Assembly: GCA_031374415.1 (NCBI GenBank)
Contig: JANMGB010000227.1
Span: 1 to 49,118, forward strand
From: CANHBY01 sp031374415
Lineage (GTDB): Bacteria > Pseudomonadota > Gammaproteobacteria > Burkholderiales > Burkholderiaceae_C
DNA: 49,118 nt
Direction: 5' to 3'
Position numbers and translations under genes: made by a program. Below, piece by piece: positions 40,049 through 48,984 of the stretch; position 1 is the first letter of the stretch; each line of letters begins with the position of its first letter. Below the pieces are notes generated by a model, which saw only the letters and a list, made by a program, of their open reading frames with translations, made no database searches and was not told the origin of the DNA.

Positions 40049-42748
40049 ATGTTTTCTATCACGCCGATAGCATCCGCCGCCGCTGTCAGTGGCCTGGGCG
40101 TTGATGATGTGTGGAGAGAGGCCGCAGAGTCGGTCTCTGCGTGGCTGCAAGAGGTGGGCGCGTCGGCACGGCACGCCGTGATTTTGTTGCCGCAGGTGCG
40201 GCATTTGCAGCTGGCGCGTCAAGCCTGGTCGCGGCATGTGGGCGGATGGTTGCCTCGCATTGAGACACCGCAAACGTTGTCAGGTGGCTGGTTGCCTGCT
40301 TCGCCCTCCGTGCCTGGCTTGATCACCTTTGATGTGGCTGTCGACCGTTTGACGGCCGTGGGTTTGTTGCGCGAGGCATCGTTCACGCGGGGCAGTGATC
40401 CGCTGGCTCTGGACCACGCGCTCACAGCCTTGGTGCAAACGGCTCATGGCATGGCGCGCGCCGCAGGGTTGGTGCCACCGCAGCTGCGCGAAGCGCATTG
40501 GCAGGCCTGCCGTGAGGTGCTGACGGGCGGGCGCGGGCCAGCAGGGCGCGAGCGGGCGTTGGCGATGCTGGCCTTGGAGTGGGCCGCCCTTCAAATGCCC
40601 CCACGAACGGATGCGCTGTTTCCCTCCGCGCAGGGTGAGGCGGCGGGCGTGTCGGCGTGGGTCGCGGTACAGGCGGGTGGCGTCGATCCCTTAGCTCAGG
40701 CCGTGCTGCGGGCCGCTTCGCTGAGCCAGCCTTGTGGCTGGGTGGACCTGGATGGGCCGGCGTCAATCACGCTCGCCCATGAGACCTCGTCATGTGCTGT
40801 CGAGCTTCCTTTGCCGGGGCGGCCTCAGGTGTTTCAGGTGGCTGTGTGTGAAGACTTTGAGGATGAGGCTCAGCGCAGCGCTGCCCAGGTTTTGCATCAC
40901 TTGTCAAAGGGCGAGTCGCCGGTGGTGTTGGTGGCGCAAGATCGGGTGTTGGTGCGGCGCGTGCAGGCCTTGTTGGCACGACAGCAGGTGGCCATTCAAG
41001 ATGAAACGGGTTGGAAGTTGTCGACCACCACGGCAGCCGCTTTGGTGATGGCCTGGCTGCGTTTGCTGCGCTCGCAAGCCTCGCTCGATGAGGTGGTGGA
41101 TGCGCTCAAGCTGGTTCCGAGTCAACAAGATGCGGTGCGCTCGCTGGAGGGGGTTTTGCGGCGCCGAAATTGGCGCCGACTGGAACAGGTGGAGCTGGCG
41201 CGTTTGCCCGCACCCGCCGCTTTGGTTTGGCAAGACGTGTTGCGCCTGCGTGGTCAGTTTGAAGCGTCGTCGACGTACCTGCTGCAAGGGTGGCTGGCCT
41301 TGTTTGAGGCGGTCTTGACGGCGTTTGGGTTGGTCAAGGTGTTGGCCTCAGACCCGGCAGGCACCCAGGTGTTGGCGGCCTTGCGTGTGTCTGCGCGCGA
41401 CGCCGTGTTTGAGCAGGTGGGGCGCAGCTTGGGGCCCCTGGATGTATCGCTGTTTGTGAGTTGGGTTGATCAAACTCTGGAGCACGCGTCCTTCGTGCCA
41501 GCCCCCGAACCTGGCGCACTGGTGGTGGTGACGCCGTTGTCGCATGCCGTGCTGCGCCCCTTCGCTGCGGCGGTTTTTCCGGGGGCTGATGCGACGCATT
41601 GGGGGGCGCCAGAGGGCCTTCACCCCTTGCTCACCCCAGCGCAAGCCGAGGCGTTTGGGCTGCCGACGCAAGACAGGGCTCTGTTGACGCAATGGGTGTC
41701 CATGCGGCAGTTGACGCGGGTGCCGCGCTTGACTCTGTTGCACCGTTTGAATGATGTGGATGAGCGCTTGCTGCCGAGCCCCTTGCTGGAGCGTTTGCTG
41801 TTGCTCTGGGAGTCAGAGGCCCCCGCGCGGCGTGTGGAGGCCCGCGACGTGCGCTTGCCGCAGTGGGTGGTCCCTCTGCCGGTTCAAGCCTCGGGGCCTG
41901 CGGCACCCTCGTTGTTGCCGACGCGCCTGAGTGCCAGTGCTTGTGACGCCTTGCGCACCTGCCCCTATCGTTTTTTCGCGCTGCGCATGCTGCAGCTTCA
42001 GTCGGTAGATGAGTTGGAGGTAGGCCCTGAGAAGCGTGACTATGGCGACTGGCTGCACAAGGTGTTGTGGCACTTCCATTCCAAGCGCACTGTGGCTGTG
42101 TCGCGGGAGGAGTCGCGTGAGCAGCTGCGGCGGGTGGCGCGTGATTCGCAGACTTTGCAGGGCTGGGATGACGCCGAGTTTTTGCCTTACTTCGCATCGT
42201 TTGAGCGGTTGCTGGACCCCTACTTGGATTGGTTGGACGATCGCGAGGCCAAGGGGGTTTACTGGTTGGATGGTGAGCTTGAAGTCACGGTCTCACCACC
42301 GCAGTGGGCCGGGGTCAAAATGCACGGGGTGATCGACCGCCTGGACAGCGTGGCAGGTGAGCCGCCGACGCTGCAATTGATTGATTACAAAACCGGCAGT
42401 GCTCAGGCCTTGCGTCAGATGGTGAACACGCCTGAGGAAGAGACGCAGCTCGCTTTTTATGCCGCTTTGATGCAATCGCTGGCACCCGGGCAAGCGCTGC
42501 AGGCGGCGTACTTGCCTCTGGAAGACGGCCACCGTTTGCGTGAAATTCCGCATCCCGATTTGGAGCACAGCGCCGAGCGTCTGGTTGATGGCATTGGGCA
42601 TGATCTGGCGCGTTTGCGCGCGGGGGCGCCTTTGTGGCCTCTGGGGCAGGGCACGGCCTGTACCTACTGTCAGGCCCGCGGGCTGTGTCGGCGCGACCAT
42701 TGGGCCGAGCCCGTGGCTGTGCCTGTATCTTTGGAGGGGGCCTCGTGA
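40049..42748 (+). CDS. addB: AddB-like helicase/nuclease subunit with Fe-S nuclease domain
   Basis: 899 residues. The N-terminal part is a degenerate UvrD-like helicase fold without an intact Walker A. The C-terminal nuclease domain (about 630-890) has the first cluster cysteine near RTCPYRFF, the PD-(D/E)XK strand LQLIDYKTGS, and ACTYCQARGLC (C-x2-C-x5-C) near the end, the AddB iron-sulfur pattern. It should act with the next gene to resect double-strand breaks and load RecA. No clear ribosome binding site precedes the ATG. The stop overlaps the addA start (GTGA). Confidence 0.85.
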   Translation: MFSITPIASAAAVSGLGVDDVWREAAESVSAWLQEVGASARHAVILLPQVRHLQLARQAWSRHVGGWLPRIETPQTLSGGWLPASPSVPGLITFDVAVDRLTAVGLLREASFTRGSDPLALDHALTALVQTAHGMARAAGLVPPQLREAHWQACREVLTGGRGPAGRERALAMLALEWAALQMPPRTDALFPSAQGEAAGVSAWVAVQAGGVDPLAQAVLRAASLSQPCGWVDLDGPASITLAHETSSCAVELPLPGRPQVFQVAVCEDFEDEAQRSAAQVLHHLSKGESPVVLVAQDRVLVRRVQALLARQQVAIQDETGWKLSTTTAAALVMAWLRLLRSQASLDEVVDALKLVPSQQDAVRSLEGVLRRRNWRRLEQVELARLPAPAALVWQDVLRLRGQFEASSTYLLQGWLALFEAVLTAFGLVKVLASDPAGTQVLAALRVSARDAVFEQVGRSLGPLDVSLFVSWVDQTLEHASFVPAPEPGALVVVTPLSHAVLRPFAAAVFPGADATHWGAPEGLHPLLTPAQAEAFGLPTQDRALLTQWVSMRQLTRVPRLTLLHRLNDVDERLLPSPLLERLLLLWESEAPARRVEARDVRLPQWVVPLPVQASGPAAPSLLPTRLSASACDALRTCPYRFFALRMLQLQSVDELEVGPEKRDYGDWLHKVLWHFHSKRTVAVSREESREQLRRVARDSQTLQGWDDAEFLPYFASFERLLDPYLDWLDDREAKGVYWLDGELEVTVSPPQWAGVKMHGVIDRLDSVAGEPPTLQLIDYKTGSAQALRQMVNTPEEETQLAFYAALMQSLAPGQALQAAYLPLEDGHRLREIPHPDLEHSAERLVDGIGHDLARLRAGAPLWPLGQGTACTYCQARGLCRRDHWAEPVAVPVSLEGAS

Positions 42749-45700
42749 ACGCCTCGACACAAGCGGCTTATCAGATGGATGGTGCCACCGTGGCACGAGC
42801 GCAGTTTTACGCCACCGCGTGCCACCCGGGTCGCAGTGTGGTGGTCGAGGCCTGTGCCGGGGCCGGCAAGACTTGGATGTTGGTGTCCCGCATTGTGCGA
42901 GCCTTGTTGGACGGGGCGCGGCCCCATGAGATTTTGGCGATCACGTTCACTCGCAAGGCCGCCGCTGAAATGCGCGAGCGTTTGGTGGATTGGCTGCGGG
43001 CCTGGAGTGCCAGCGCTGCCACCCCCGAGCAGCGCATTCTTGAGCTGTGCGCGCGGGGCATGTCGCGTGCACAGGCCAGGGCGGCTGAGGGTGCTTTGGC
43101 GGCCTTGAACGCTGAGTTGCTGCGCTGCGGGCGCATGGTGGAGATACGCACTTTTCATGCATGGTTTTCGCAGTTGCTTCGGGGCGCGCCGCTGGAGTTG
43201 TTGGCCCAGCTGCAGCTCAGCCCCAACATGCGCTTGCTCGAAGAGGCCACCGACCATGAGCCGGCTATTTTTCGCCGTTTTCATGCGCGCGTTCTGGCGG
43301 ACGAGGTCTTGTGTGCCGACTATCACGCACAGGTTCACTTGCGTGGGCGGGCTTCATTGCAGCGTTGGTTGCAGCTGGCCTTGGGCAAGCGAATTGAAAT
43401 TGAATTGGCGCATCGGGCCGGGGTGCTAGAGGCCAGTGTCGAGCCGCCGGGTGACGGACAGGCTTGCCCCTATGCGGCCATCCGGGACCCTGAGCTCAAT
43501 GCATTGTTGCAAAGCTTGATGCGCAAGTTCAACCTGCAACTCAAGCAAGGCATGCAACAAACGGCGGCACGCAATTTGGTGCAAGCCTTGGCGCTCAGCG
43601 ATGACCGTGAGGCGTTTGCGGCGGTCTACAAGGCTTTGATGACGGACAAGCAATCGCCCCGCAAGCGCCTCGGTGACCACCCTGAGCAGGATCACGTGTG
43701 CCAACTGTTGCTGCAACTGCGTGAGGCGCAGCATCAGCTTGAGGCCCATGCCGAGCACTTGCGCATGGTGCGCTTGTCGCGGGTGTTGATTGAGGAGCTC
43801 GGTGCCTACAAGCGCGAGCAGGGTTTGGCCGACATGGCTGATCTGGAACGATGTGCCTTGGCCTTGTTGCGCGACAGCAGTTTGTCCGCGTGGATGCAAG
43901 AGCGCCTGGATGCCCGCGTGCGCCATGTCTTGATCGACGAGTTTCAAGATACCAGTCCGCTGCAGTGGCAGGCCTTGCACGCTTGGTTGTCCGGCTATGC
44001 GGGCGCAGGTGGTGGGCACAGTGGTCAACAGCCGCCGTCAGTGTTCATTGTGGGCGATCCCAAGCAGAGCATTTATCGCTTTCGGCGGGCCGAGCCGCGG
44101 GTGTTCGAGGCAGCGCGTGATTTTGTGGTGCAGGGCTTGGGTGGCGCGGTGCTGACCTGTGACCACACCCGCCGCAATGCGCCCGAGGTGCTCGATGCCC
44201 TCAACGCGGTGTTTGAACGGGCGCAGAGCGACGCCGCCTTCAGTGGGTTTCGGGCGCACACCACGGAGGTGGCTGCAGGTGGCGCGCAGTGGTCGTTGTA
44301 TGGCTTGCCTTGCGGTGTGTTCACCTTGCCTCGGGCCGCGCGGGTGGCGCAGACGCAGGCGTCTGGCGGCGCGTCGGTCTCGTGGCGAGATACGCTGACC
44401 ACGCCGCGTGATGAGCCGCAGACGCTGTCGCGTCAGCAGGAGGCGCAGCGTGTGGCGCATGCCATTGCGGCCTTGGTTCGTGGCCAGGTGCCCAATCCCC
44501 GTGATGGTGTGCCGCTCAAGCCCAGCGACATCCATGTGCTGTCGCGCAAGCGCGCCTCGCTGCGTTTGTTGGCGCAAGAGCTGCAAGCCTTGCACATTCC
44601 GTTTGCCGCCCCGGAAGCCTTTCGTTTGATGGACTCGGCTGAGGTCCAAGATGTGGTGGCCTTGCTGGATGCCTTGGCCTCGCAGCAACATCATTTGTCT
44701 CTGGCTCGGGCTTTGCGCAGTCCCATTTTTGGTGTCAGTGACCATGACTTGATCCTGCTGGCGCAAAGCGTTCAGGTGCTGCGTGAGCGGACTGAGCAAG
44801 TTGATTTTGCGCAGGAGGTGTCGTGGTGGGTCGCGTTGATGGAGGGCCCTGACGATGGCTTCAGCCCCGCTTTGCGGCGCGCGCGGGGCTTGCTGGGGCA
44901 GTGGTGCGAGACGGTAGACCGCTTGCCACCGCACGACGTGTTGGACCGCATTTTTGACCAAGGCGAGGTGCTGGAGCGCATGGTTGCGGCGGCCCCTGCG
45001 GCCGCACGTGGCGCTGCGCAGGCCGCGTTGCAGGCCTTGATGGCGCAGGCCCTGGTGTTGGACGGGGCCCGCTACGCGACTTTGTACAACTTCGTGCGTG
45101 CGCTCAAGCAACGGGCTTTGAAGCTGATGCCACCGGCGCTGGCCGATGCGGTGCAGCTATTGACGGTGCACGGGGCCAAGGGCCTGGAGGCTGAGGTGGT
45201 GTTCATCATGGATGCAGACCCTGAGTCGCAGAAGGCTGATCACACCACCGTGTTGATTGATTGGCCGGTGGATTCGCCAGCGCCCACGACCTGTGCCTTC
45301 GTGTATTCGGAGAGCCGTTGCCCCCCTTCACTGACGACCTTGCTGGCGCGTGAACGGGCCGCTCGGGAGCGCGAAGAACTCAATGGCTTGTATGTGGCCA
45401 TGACCCGGGCGCGGGAGTGCCTGGTGATCAGCAGCACCGAACGGCGTCAGGCCTCAGCGTCGTCATGGGCGGCGGGCTCAGCTGGCGCGGCGTATGCCAA
45501 CTGGTGGCAGCGCTTGCAGCCCTGCCTGAGCCCTTGGCCCCTGGGCTTGGGTGACGGCCTGCCTCCTGAGCCGGCTGACGCGCGGATTCAGTGGTGGTCT
45601 TTGCCCCAGGTCGTTGGGGGGCCCGTGTCCCCAGCGCGGCAGGCGCCGACTGAACTCCGGGAGGTTTCACAGATTGCGCCTTTGGCTGAGCCTGACAGTC

Positions 45701-46152
45701 ACATCAGCTTGGTGGGGCAGGCGGTGCACTTGGTGTTGCAGTGGGCCACGCACGGGCACCTCACTTCGCGCGAGGCGGCCGTGGCTGCGGCGGCGCGCCA
45801 GTTTGCGGTGCCTGAGGAGCAGGTCAGCCCGGTCGTGGCGCGTATTCTTGACAGTCAAGCCTGTGCACCATTTTTTGATCGATCACTTTGGCAGTGGGCT
45901 GACAACGAAGTCGCGGTGACGGTGCGGGGTCGGGTCCAACGCATCGACCGGTTGGTTGTCTTGCCGCAAGCGCAGGGGGGGGTGTGCTGGTGGGTGCTCG
46001 ACTACAAGTTGCATGAGTCACCCCAAACGCTGCCTGCCTACCGCGAGCAGTTGCTGGCGTACGCTCACGCAGTGGCGCAGTTGCAACCGGGTGAGCGGGT
46101 GCGCTGTGCATTCATCACCGGGCAGGGCGAGGTGGTGGAGGTCGTCGCGTGA
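42745..46152 (+). CDS. addA: AddA-like UvrD/PD-(D/E)XK helicase-nuclease
   Basis: 1135 residues from a GTG overlapping the addB stop; a longer frame from 42634 lies inside addB. Superfamily 1 helicase motifs: Walker A ACAGAGKT (36-43), Ia ITFTRKAAAEM, II LIDEFQDTSPLQW, III VGDPKQSIYRFRRAEP, V LTVHGAKGLEAEVVF and VI LYVAMTRARE. The C-terminal nuclease contains WWVLDYKLHES followed by QLLAYAHAV. Together with AddB this is the RecBCD substitute. No recC- or recD-like gene is adjacent. Confidence 0.9.
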   Translation: MNASTQAAYQMDGATVARAQFYATACHPGRSVVVEACAGAGKTWMLVSRIVRALLDGARPHEILAITFTRKAAAEMRERLVDWLRAWSASAATPEQRILELCARGMSRAQARAAEGALAALNAELLRCGRMVEIRTFHAWFSQLLRGAPLELLAQLQLSPNMRLLEEATDHEPAIFRRFHARVLADEVLCADYHAQVHLRGRASLQRWLQLALGKRIEIELAHRAGVLEASVEPPGDGQACPYAAIRDPELNALLQSLMRKFNLQLKQGMQQTAARNLVQALALSDDREAFAAVYKALMTDKQSPRKRLGDHPEQDHVCQLLLQLREAQHQLEAHAEHLRMVRLSRVLIEELGAYKREQGLADMADLERCALALLRDSSLSAWMQERLDARVRHVLIDEFQDTSPLQWQALHAWLSGYAGAGGGHSGQQPPSVFIVGDPKQSIYRFRRAEPRVFEAARDFVVQGLGGAVLTCDHTRRNAPEVLDALNAVFERAQSDAAFSGFRAHTTEVAAGGAQWSLYGLPCGVFTLPRAARVAQTQASGGASVSWRDTLTTPRDEPQTLSRQQEAQRVAHAIAALVRGQVPNPRDGVPLKPSDIHVLSRKRASLRLLAQELQALHIPFAAPEAFRLMDSAEVQDVVALLDALASQQHHLSLARALRSPIFGVSDHDLILLAQSVQVLRERTEQVDFAQEVSWWVALMEGPDDGFSPALRRARGLLGQWCETVDRLPPHDVLDRIFDQGEVLERMVAAAPAAARGAAQAALQALMAQALVLDGARYATLYNFVRALKQRALKLMPPALADAVQLLTVHGAKGLEAEVVFIMDADPESQKADHTTVLIDWPVDSPAPTTCAFVYSESRCPPSLTTLLARERAAREREELNGLYVAMTRARECLVISSTERRQASASSWAAGSAGAAYANWWQRLQPCLSPWPLGLGDGLPPEPADARIQWWSLPQVVGGPVSPARQAPTELREVSQIAPLAEPDSHISLVGQAVHLVLQWATHGHLTSREAAVAAAARQFAVPEEQVSPVVARILDSQACAPFFDRSLWQWADNEVAVTVRGRVQRIDRLVVLPQAQGGVCWWVLDYKLHESPQTLPAYREQLLAYAHAVAQLQPGERVRCAFITGQGEVVEVVA

Positions 46153-46161
46153 AGGCCACGC

Positions 46162-47124
46162 TCAATCGGCGTTATCCGCCGGGGTGCCGGGGGTGCGTCG
46201 ATGCCAGGCTGACACCGCAATGCCCGCACCGATCAGCCCGAACGCCACCGCGTGATAGGTTTGGGGTGTTTCGCCCAGCATGCTCGCAGACAACACGGCA
46301 GTGAAAACCGGTGTGAGGTTGGCAAAAAATGCCGCATTGGCCGGCCCCACGATGCTCACTCCCAAGCCCCAGAAGCGAAAGGCCAAAATAGAGGGCCCCA
46401 CAGCCACATAAACCAGGCACAACACGACAGTCACGTTGCTCAGCCCGGCGCCCTGCACTGTGGGTGGGTGCCAGTAGGTGGTCTCGATGCCGGCGGCCAG
46501 GCTGGCCCAAAGCATGCCGAACATGACCTGCGGCAACAACATTTCAGCCCAGTTCCAACCAGGTCTTTGAGCGCCTTGCATATGGGCCGGCGGGCGTACC
46601 AGCATCCAGCTGTAAAAGGCCCACACAGTCACGGCCAACAACATCAGCAGGTCTCCCGCCGAGAACGTCACGTTGCGCAACACGGCCCATTGCCCACGTG
46701 AGATCACCACAGCCACCCCCCAGATCGACAGCGCAGCGCCCAGCAGCTCCATGGCGCGTGGCCGAACACGGTAGAACAAGGCTCCCAGCAGCAGCATCCA
46801 CACGGGCATGCTGGCGGCAATCAAGGTCACGTTGAGTGCGGTGGAGGTCTGCAAGGCGGCATATTGCAGGGCGTTGTAGCTGCCCACACCCAGTAAGCCC
46901 AAGGTGCAAAAGTACACCCAGCGCTCACGCAGCGCCTGTCGCTGGCGCCACACGCGCCAGCCCAGTGGCAGCAACAACGCGCAGGCCAACCACCACCGCA
47001 GGGCATTCAAGGCCAAAGGGGGGTACTGGGCGACCAGAATGCGGCCGATCACTGAATTGCCCGCCCACAGCAAGGGTGGCAGTGTCAACATGAGCACCAA
47101 TCGCAGGGTCCAGGGTGTGCTCAT
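46162..47124 (-). CDS. EamA/DMT-superfamily transporter
   Basis: About 320 residues from the ATG at 47124; the frame to 47166 would need a TTG. Ten predicted membrane segments in two EamA repeats, with PPLLWAGNSVIGR in the first and GPANAAFFANLTPVFTAVLS in the second. These exporters carry amino acids, nucleosides or drugs; the substrate is not predictable. It converges on addA with a 9-base gap and is divergent from the quinone oxidoreductase gene. Confidence 0.9.
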   Translation of the reverse strand: MSTPWTLRLVLMLTLPPLLWAGNSVIGRILVAQYPPLALNALRWWLACALLLPLGWRVWRQRQALRERWVYFCTLGLLGVGSYNALQYAALQTSTALNVTLIAASMPVWMLLLGALFYRVRPRAMELLGAALSIWGVAVVISRGQWAVLRNVTFSAGDLLMLLAVTVWAFYSWMLVRPPAHMQGAQRPGWNWAEMLLPQVMFGMLWASLAAGIETTYWHPPTVQGAGLSNVTVVLCLVYVAVGPSILAFRFWGLGVSIVGPANAAFFANLTPVFTAVLSASMLGETPQTYHAVAFGLIGAGIAVSAWHRRTPGTPADNAD

Positions 47125-47198
47125 CAGTTGGCGTTCAGTTTTTGCGGCATGATTCCAGGCCTGCAATTAGACCCCATTCAACCTCGGAGAACTTCCAC

Positions 47199-48200
47199 AT
47201 GCAAGCCACGGTCATTCAAGTCGATCATGTCGGTGGCCCGGAGGTGATGCGCGTGGCGCAGCACGCCGTGCCCGAGCCTCAGGCCGGGGAGGTGTTGATT
47301 CGACAGCACGCCTCGGGGGTGAATTTTCTCGACGTCTATCACCGCACGGGTTTGTACCCTTTGCCCCTGCCTTTTGTGTTGGGCATGGAGGGCTCGGGCG
47401 TGGTCGAGGCTGTCGGGCCTGCGTTGGCCGGTGAGCATGTGCATCTGGCGGTGGGTGACCGGGTCGCCTATGCCTGTCAGCCGCCTGGCAGCTACGCCAC
47501 GGCGCGAGTGATGCCTGCCAAGTGCGTGGTCACCCTGCCCGACAGCATTGATTTTGAGCAGGCCGCCGGCCTGATGCTGAAAGGCTTGACGGTTCAATAC
47601 TTGTTGCGCAAAACCCAGCCTCAAGGGGGCCTGCAGCCGGGTGACGCTGTCTTGTTTCACGCGGCAGCGGGTGGCGTGGGTTTGATCGCCTGCCAATGGG
47701 CCCGTGCCATGGGTTTGCAGTTGATTGCGACAGCGGGTTCTGATGAAAAATGTGCGCTGGCTTTGGCCCATGGGGCCGCCCATGCGATCAACTACCGGCG
47801 TGAGAACTTTGTTCAACGGGTCAAGGAGATCACCGATGGCCAGATGGTCAAAGTGGTGTACGACTCGATCGGTCGCGATACCTGGGATGCCTCGCTCGAC
47901 TGTTTGCGCCCCTTGGGCTTGATGGTCAGCTACGGCAATGCTTCAGGCCCTGTGCCACCGATTGCCCTGTCCAGCTTGTCGGCCAAGGGCTCGTTGTATG
48001 TGACCCGCCCGACTTTGTTCACCCACATCACGACGCGCGAGGCCACACAGGCCATGGCCGACGACTTGTTTGGCATGGTGACCTCGGGGTTGGTCAAAGT
48101 CAGCACAGGGCGTAGCTACCCCTTGGCCGAGGCGGCACAGGCGCATCGGGATCTTGAGAGCCGTCAGACCACGGGGGCCAGCGTATTGCTTTGTCGCTGA
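47199..48200 (+). CDS. NADPH:quinone oxidoreductase (zeta-crystallin family)
   Basis: 333 residues from the ATG at 47199, with a short ribosome-binding stretch (CGGAGA) upstream; the frame from 47115 is unsupported. GroES-like N-terminal domain (GVNFLDVYHRTGLYPLPLP, the family signature) and Rossmann domain with AAAGGVGLIACQWA. No structural or catalytic zinc Cys/His set, so it belongs to the zinc-free QOR class of medium-chain reductases. The stop codon lies inside the 14-base arm of a palindrome that begins the repeat region. Confidence 0.95.
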   Translation: MQATVIQVDHVGGPEVMRVAQHAVPEPQAGEVLIRQHASGVNFLDVYHRTGLYPLPLPFVLGMEGSGVVEAVGPALAGEHVHLAVGDRVAYACQPPGSYATARVMPAKCVVTLPDSIDFEQAAGLMLKGLTVQYLLRKTQPQGGLQPGDAVLFHAAAGGVGLIACQWARAMGLQLIATAGSDEKCALALAHGAAHAINYRRENFVQRVKEITDGQMVKVVYDSIGRDTWDASLDCLRPLGLMVSYGNASGPVPPIALSSLSAKGSLYVTRPTLFTHITTREATQAMADDLFGMVTSGLVKVSTGRSYPLAEAAQAHRDLESRQTTGASVLLCR

Positions 48201-48226
48201 GACGGGGTACTGGTACCCCGTCTCAG
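48197..48226 (+). repeat. Perfect 14-bp-arm palindrome at the end of the oxidoreductase gene
   Basis: CTGAGACGGGGTAC (48197-48210) and GTACCCCGTCTCAG (48213-48226), separated by TG. The gene's TGA stop lies in the first arm. A third, direct, one-mismatch copy of the arm is at 48501-48514. It may also end transcription, but no T-run follows. Confidence 0.85.
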
Positions 48227-48513
48227 TGGATTTGAAAGGTTGATTTCGCCAAGGCGAACAGGGGGCGCATTGGCAAGCTGAGCTTGCAGGAATGCGGTGC
48301 GCTCGGGCCTGTTGCGCCTCAGGCACCCTCCTGGATCCCCGCCTGCGCGGGGATGACGGGAGAAGGCGGGGATGACGGGAGGAGGCGGGGATGACGGGCG
48401 CAGGGGTTGGCATCTCCCCACGTCATTCCCGCGCAGGCGGGAATCCAGCAGCCTGTGTACCTCGCCATCGGCCCCGCAACAATTCAACCTTTCAAATTCA
48501 CTCAGACGGGGTA
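48214..48513. repeat. 300-bp element with 30-bp terminal inverted repeats and dispersed dRS3-like repeats
   Basis: Terminal repeats 48214-48243 and 48484-48513 match at 28 of 30 positions in inverted orientation (core ATTTGAAAGGTTGA). Inside, CTGGATCCCCGCCTGCGCGG (from 48331) and CCGCGCAGGCGGGAATCCAG (48430-48449) form a second inverted pair of the widely dispersed CTGGAT-CCCGCC-TGCGCGGG-ATGACG type, reminiscent of Neisseria dRS3. No protein is plausibly encoded. This explains most of the 342-base gap between the oxidoreductase and transposase genes. Confidence 0.8.
48342..48403 (+). repeat. Three 19-bp tandem repeats
   Basis: GATGACGGG recurs at 48352, 48371 and 48390 (period 19) in the unit GCGGGGATGACGGGAGRAG. 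The array sits inside the longer inverted-repeat element. Confidence 0.85.
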
Positions 48514-48542
48514 CTAGGCGAAGCCGACCGGTCAGGAGTGGG

Positions 48543-48984
48543 TCAAGCGGGCGGGTTGGTGTTGGATTTTGCTTTGGCGGCGGTCTTGCGGGCGTGTTCT
48601 TCGGTCCCCTGCGCGTCGACGTAGGCCCTCACCGTCTCCAAAGTTGCGCCGCCGACACTGCCAACGAAGTACGCCCGATGCCAGAACAAGGGTTTGCTGT
48701 AGAACTTGGCAAGGTGTTCGGCAAAGCGGTTTCTGGTGCGCCTCGCGCTGGCAGTTTTCAGGTTGTTGATCAGCACGGAGATATCAAGGGCCGGATGGAT
48801 GTCGATCAGCAAATGGACGTGATCAGGCTCCCCGCCAAATTCGACCAGCTTGCAGCTCCAGGCGGCAAGGCAATCAGCGAATGCTTTCTTGAGGTATTCC
48901 AGCACCTCGGGAAAGAGTGTTTTGCGCCGATATTTCGTCACAAAAACGATATGTAGCTTAATGTTAAAAACAGCGTGAGAACTA
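48543..48984 (-). pseudogene. tnpA: IS200-type Y1 transposase, 5' end removed by an IS insertion
   Basis: About 147 codons. Seen: HAVFNIKLHIVFVTKYRRK at the start, the HUH motif in GEPDHVHLLIDI, KTASARRTRNRF, and the catalytic Tyr context VRAYVDAQG. These are diagnostic of the single-domain IS200 TnpA that mobilises single-stranded DNA. No in-frame ATG, GTG or TTG remains before the conserved KLHIVFVTKYR segment: the sequence switches at 48984/48985 into the left end of another element. The frame runs on antisense through that element to a GTG at 49097, but those residues are not transposase. The C-terminal tail (ARKTAAKAKSNTNPPA) is Lys/Ala-rich. Confidence 0.85.

Noticed and set aside
48342..48403. 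Possible CRISPR array
   Set aside because: Units are directly adjacent with no unique spacers of CRISPR length and there are no cas genes.
48372..48956. 194-codon plus-strand frame over the repeat island and transposase
   Set aside because: Antisense to the IS200-type transposase, whose family motifs are clear on the other strand.
48543..48984. RAYT (REP-associated) transposase
   Set aside because: The KLHIVFVTKYRRK start, short length and absence of RAYT-specific C-terminal motifs fit IS200 TnpA better.
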